Shown here in pieces: positions 5,406 through 7,418 of a stretch of 7,418 bases of DNA. Position numbers and translations under genes: made by a program. Source of the stretch: Micavibrio aeruginosavorus. Lineage in GTDB: Bacteria > Pseudomonadota > Alphaproteobacteria > Micavibrionales > Micavibrionaceae. The notes beneath the pieces are model-generated. The model ran no database searches. It saw only the letters and a program-made list of their open reading frames with translations, and was not told where the DNA came from. Position 1 is the first letter of the stretch. Each line of letters opens with the position of its first letter. The stretch lies in contig QFOT01000115.1 of NCBI GenBank assembly GCA_003241285.1, forward strand, positions 1-7,418. The letters are read 5' to 3'.

Positions 5406-6296
5406 ATGAAGTTTCTTGGTTTAGCACTCATTTTTGTATTTACGTTTGGCGGTCTTATTATCGCCATGCATTTCGACTTCCATCACTTCATGGGCGTTTT
5501 GATGGTGATTTTAAAAGCCCTGCCTGGTGAATTTACGATTATTTTCGGCTGTGCGGTTGCCGCCTTCCTTACCTCCAATTCCATGCCTGTCGTCAAGGAG
5601 ACACTTGGGTATTTTCGCTGTCTTTCCAAACCAGCCGCGTACTCAAAAGAAGATTACATGGAGCTGCTCAGCTTTATGTTTGCAACATTTAAACTTATTC
5701 GCTCCAAAGGTTGGCTGGCCATCGAAGCCCATATCGAAAATCCGCATGACAGCGCGCTATTCAACGCCTACCCGACTGTGGCTCATAACCACCATGCCGT
5801 AACTTTCGTCTCTGACTATTTACGGATCATTTCTCTCGGTAATGAAAACCCGATGATCATTGAAAGCTTGATGGATCTTGAGATTGAAACGATTCAGGAA
5901 CACCATGCCCACCCGGGCCATGCCATGCAGACAATGGCTGACGGTATCCCGGCCCTCGGCATTGTTGCTGCTGTTCTTGGGGTTATTAAAACCATGGCGT
6001 CTATTACCGAGCCGCCTGAAGTTTTGGGTGCGATGATCGGCGGTGCTTTGGTCGGTACTTTCCTCGGCGTCTGGCTTGCCTATGGTATGGTTGGCCCCAT
6101 TGCCGGAGCAATGAACTCACGCGCCGCAACGGAAGTCATGTATTATAAATGCATCCGCGTTGGTATTCTCTCCTTCCTGCAAGGTGCAGCTCCGCAAGTA
6201 GCCGTGGAATTCGCCCGAAAATTCCTGCCGCATGAAATTCAGCCGACATTCCAGGAACTGGAAGAAAAACTGAACTCCGTCACGCCTCCGACCTAA
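5406..6296 (+). CDS. motA: Flagellar motor stator protein MotA
   Basis: Inner-membrane subunit of the ion-conducting MotA5-MotB2 stator that drives flagellar rotation, probably with protons. At 296 residues it matches the E. coli length (295). Membrane segments lie at about 1-20, 30-57, 181-203 and 207-229, with the large cytoplasmic loop between the second and third. The loop holds LIRSKGWLAIEAHIENP, in which Arg99 and Glu107 correspond to the rotor-contacting Arg90 and Glu98 of E. coli. The channel prolines are Pro182 (MADGIPALGIVAAVLG) and Pro231 (GMVGPIAGAM), matching Pro173 and Pro222. A His-rich stretch, EHHAHPGHAM (165-174), precedes the third segment. The ATG at 5406 has AGAAGG at 5395-5400. 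motB follows after 10 bp, and a candidate CtrA site lies upstream. Confidence 0.97.
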   Translation: MKFLGLALIFVFTFGGLIIAMHFDFHHFMGVLMVILKALPGEFTIIFGCAVAAFLTSNSMPVVKETLGYFRCLSKPAAYSKEDYMELLSFMFATFKLIRSKGWLAIEAHIENPHDSALFNAYPTVAHNHHAVTFVSDYLRIISLGNENPMIIESLMDLEIETIQEHHAHPGHAMQTMADGIPALGIVAAVLGVIKTMASITEPPEVLGAMIGGALVGTFLGVWLAYGMVGPIAGAMNSRAATEVMYYKCIRVGILSFLQGAAPQVAVEFARKFLPHEIQPTFQELEEKLNSVTPPT

Positions 6297-6306
6297 GGAA
6301 TTACCC

Positions 6307-7272
6307 ATGGCGGATAAATCATCAGGCAGCGACAAAGCTCCGATTATCGTTATCAAGAAGATCAAAAAAGGCGGCGGCGGTCACCATGGCGGCGCCTGGA
6401 AAGTGGCCTATGCCGACTTCGTAACAGCGATGATGGCTTTCTTCCTTTTGATGTGGCTGTTGAATTCCACATCAAAAGAACAAAAAGAAGGCATTGCCGA
6501 ATATTTCGATCCGACTCCGACGATTGTTTCCCAATCACAAAGCGGCGCTGGCGGCGTTATGGGTGGACTGACTATATCACCCGAGGGTGCCCGTATGGCC
6601 GATACTCAGCCAATGACTCCGAGTAATGTCGCGCCTTCCCAGCCAAAAAAATCCGCTAAGGATATGTCCGACGCTGAGTTAGAGGCCGAAAAGAAAAAGC
6701 GAGAAGCCCAACAATTCGACAACGCAAAAAAAGAAATCGAGAAAGCCATTCAGAATTCAGATTTAAAAGATCTTCAGAAAAACCTGAAAGTGGATATGAC
6801 CCCTGAAGGCTTGCGGATTCAGATCATCGATCAGGAAGGCGCGTCCATGTTCCCGATTGGCAGTGCGACGCCCTTTGCAAAGACAGAAAAGCTTTTGGCC
6901 AAAGTTGCAGAGATCATTGCTACCCTCCCTAATCAAATTTCAGTCCGCGGCCATACCGATGGCGCGCCATATTCGGAAGGTGCCAATTACACGAATTGGG
7001 AATTATCAAGCGATCGCGCCAATTCCAGCCGCCGCGTTTTATTAGCCAGCGGCATTCCAGCCGCAAAAGTCGCTAACGTCATCGGCAAAGCAGATACAGA
7101 CCATTACGTTAAGACTGATGCCCTTGATGCCCAGAACCGCCGGATTAGCATTGTGTTGCTCCATGGCGAACTAACCAAGGAAAAAGGCACTGCAAATTCA
7201 ATGGACAAGACCGCCCCGGCTACCGCGCCGCCAACCTATCGCCCAACCCAGGGTAAAGTCCAGTTTCCTTAA
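6307..7272 (+). CDS. motB: Flagellar motor stator protein MotB
   Basis: Stator subunit that anchors the MotA/MotB complex to peptidoglycan and carries the ion-binding aspartate. The 321-residue product has a short basic, Gly/His-rich cytoplasmic N-terminus (16-29), then one membrane helix (about 33-52). Asp37 in VAYADFVTAMMAFFLLMWLL is the counterpart of E. coli Asp32. A plug-like segment follows (EGIAEYFDP, 61-69), then a charged, probably coiled-coil linker (about 117-160). The periplasmic OmpA-like peptidoglycan-binding domain (about 165-286) contains VRGHTDG (213-219), NWELSSDRA (230-238) and NRRISIVLL (277-285). A Pro/Thr-rich tail ends the protein. The ATG at 6307 is preceded by AAGGA with about 7-nt spacing, 10 bp after the motA stop, so the two are co-transcribed. 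Confidence 0.97.
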   Translation: MADKSSGSDKAPIIVIKKIKKGGGGHHGGAWKVAYADFVTAMMAFFLLMWLLNSTSKEQKEGIAEYFDPTPTIVSQSQSGAGGVMGGLTISPEGARMADTQPMTPSNVAPSQPKKSAKDMSDAELEAEKKKREAQQFDNAKKEIEKAIQNSDLKDLQKNLKVDMTPEGLRIQIIDQEGASMFPIGSATPFAKTEKLLAKVAEIIATLPNQISVRGHTDGAPYSEGANYTNWELSSDRANSSRRVLLASGIPAAKVANVIGKADTDHYVKTDALDAQNRRISIVLLHGELTKEKGTANSMDKTAPATAPPTYRPTQGKVQFP

Positions 7273-7350
7273 ATTTGACTTTTTGAAATTATCGGATCAT
7301 ATTATCCAAATGATTAATTCTGGAACCCCATTCCGAATGTCGATGCGTAC

Positions 7351-7372
7351 CGGTAAAGCCTAAGCTTTACCG
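7351..7372. repeat. Perfect 9-bp inverted repeat downstream of motB (possible transcript-end hairpin)
   Basis: CGGTAAAGC at 7351-7359 and GCTTTACCG at 7364-7372 are perfect complements around a CTAA loop, about 80 bp beyond the motB stop. No run of T follows on either strand, so it is not a canonical Rho-independent terminator. It could protect the mRNA 3' end, assist Rho-dependent termination, or begin a dispersed repeat, since a second short palindrome (AAGCGCTGCGCTT, 7377-7389) follows. The rest of 7273-7418 shows no gene. Confidence 0.5.
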
Positions 7373-7418
7373 CTCCAAGCGCTGCGCTTTCAGCAGCCAG
7401 TTTCTAGCTTAAAAATTA

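Noticed and set aside
7351..7372. Rho-independent terminator for motAB
   Set aside because: The stem is good but no T run follows on either strand, so it is listed only as an inverted repeat.

Overview
The window reads as chromosomal DNA of a flagellated alphaproteobacterium with moderate, by eye slightly AT-leaning, base composition. Three things point there: an LdtR-type MarR regulator, a small protein resembling the alphaproteobacterial DUF6898 family, and a MotA/MotB pair preceded by a TTAA-N7-TTAA site of the kind bound by CtrA. The genus cannot be fixed from the sequence. No rRNA, tRNA, CRISPR array, insertion sequence or phage gene was seen.

Left part, minus strand (1-1725): a membrane protein that joins a possible bacterial PH-like domain to C-terminal MORN-type repeats, then a 66-residue DUF6898-like protein whose start codon overlaps the previous stop (ATGA), then the N-terminal 136 codons of ribose-5-phosphate isomerase A (rpiA), which runs off the left edge. 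rpiA lacks a Shine-Dalgarno sequence and may be read from a leaderless transcript.

Middle part, plus strand (1769-3690): a decarboxylating-type glutaryl-CoA dehydrogenase (gcdH), followed with a TTGA stop/start overlap by an integral membrane protein with an HEIGH zinc-metalloprotease motif (M50-like). The latter converges on, and overlaps by 38 bp, the minus-strand MarR regulator (3653-4132, LdtR-like). Upstream of that regulator on the same strand lies a 3-hydroxyisobutyryl-CoA hydrolase (4198-5226), a valine-degradation enzyme.

Right part, plus strand (5406-7272): motA and motB, the ion-channel stator of the flagellar motor, separated by 10 bp and clearly one operon, then a perfect 9-bp stem-loop without a T tract.

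Most of the window is ordinary housekeeping, catabolic and motility content. No convincing undescribed multi-gene system is visible. The less familiar items are the PH-like/MORN membrane protein with its coupled small partner, the M50-like membrane protein coupled to gcdH, the LdtR-like regulator beside an acyl-CoA hydrolase, and the candidate CtrA site before motA.
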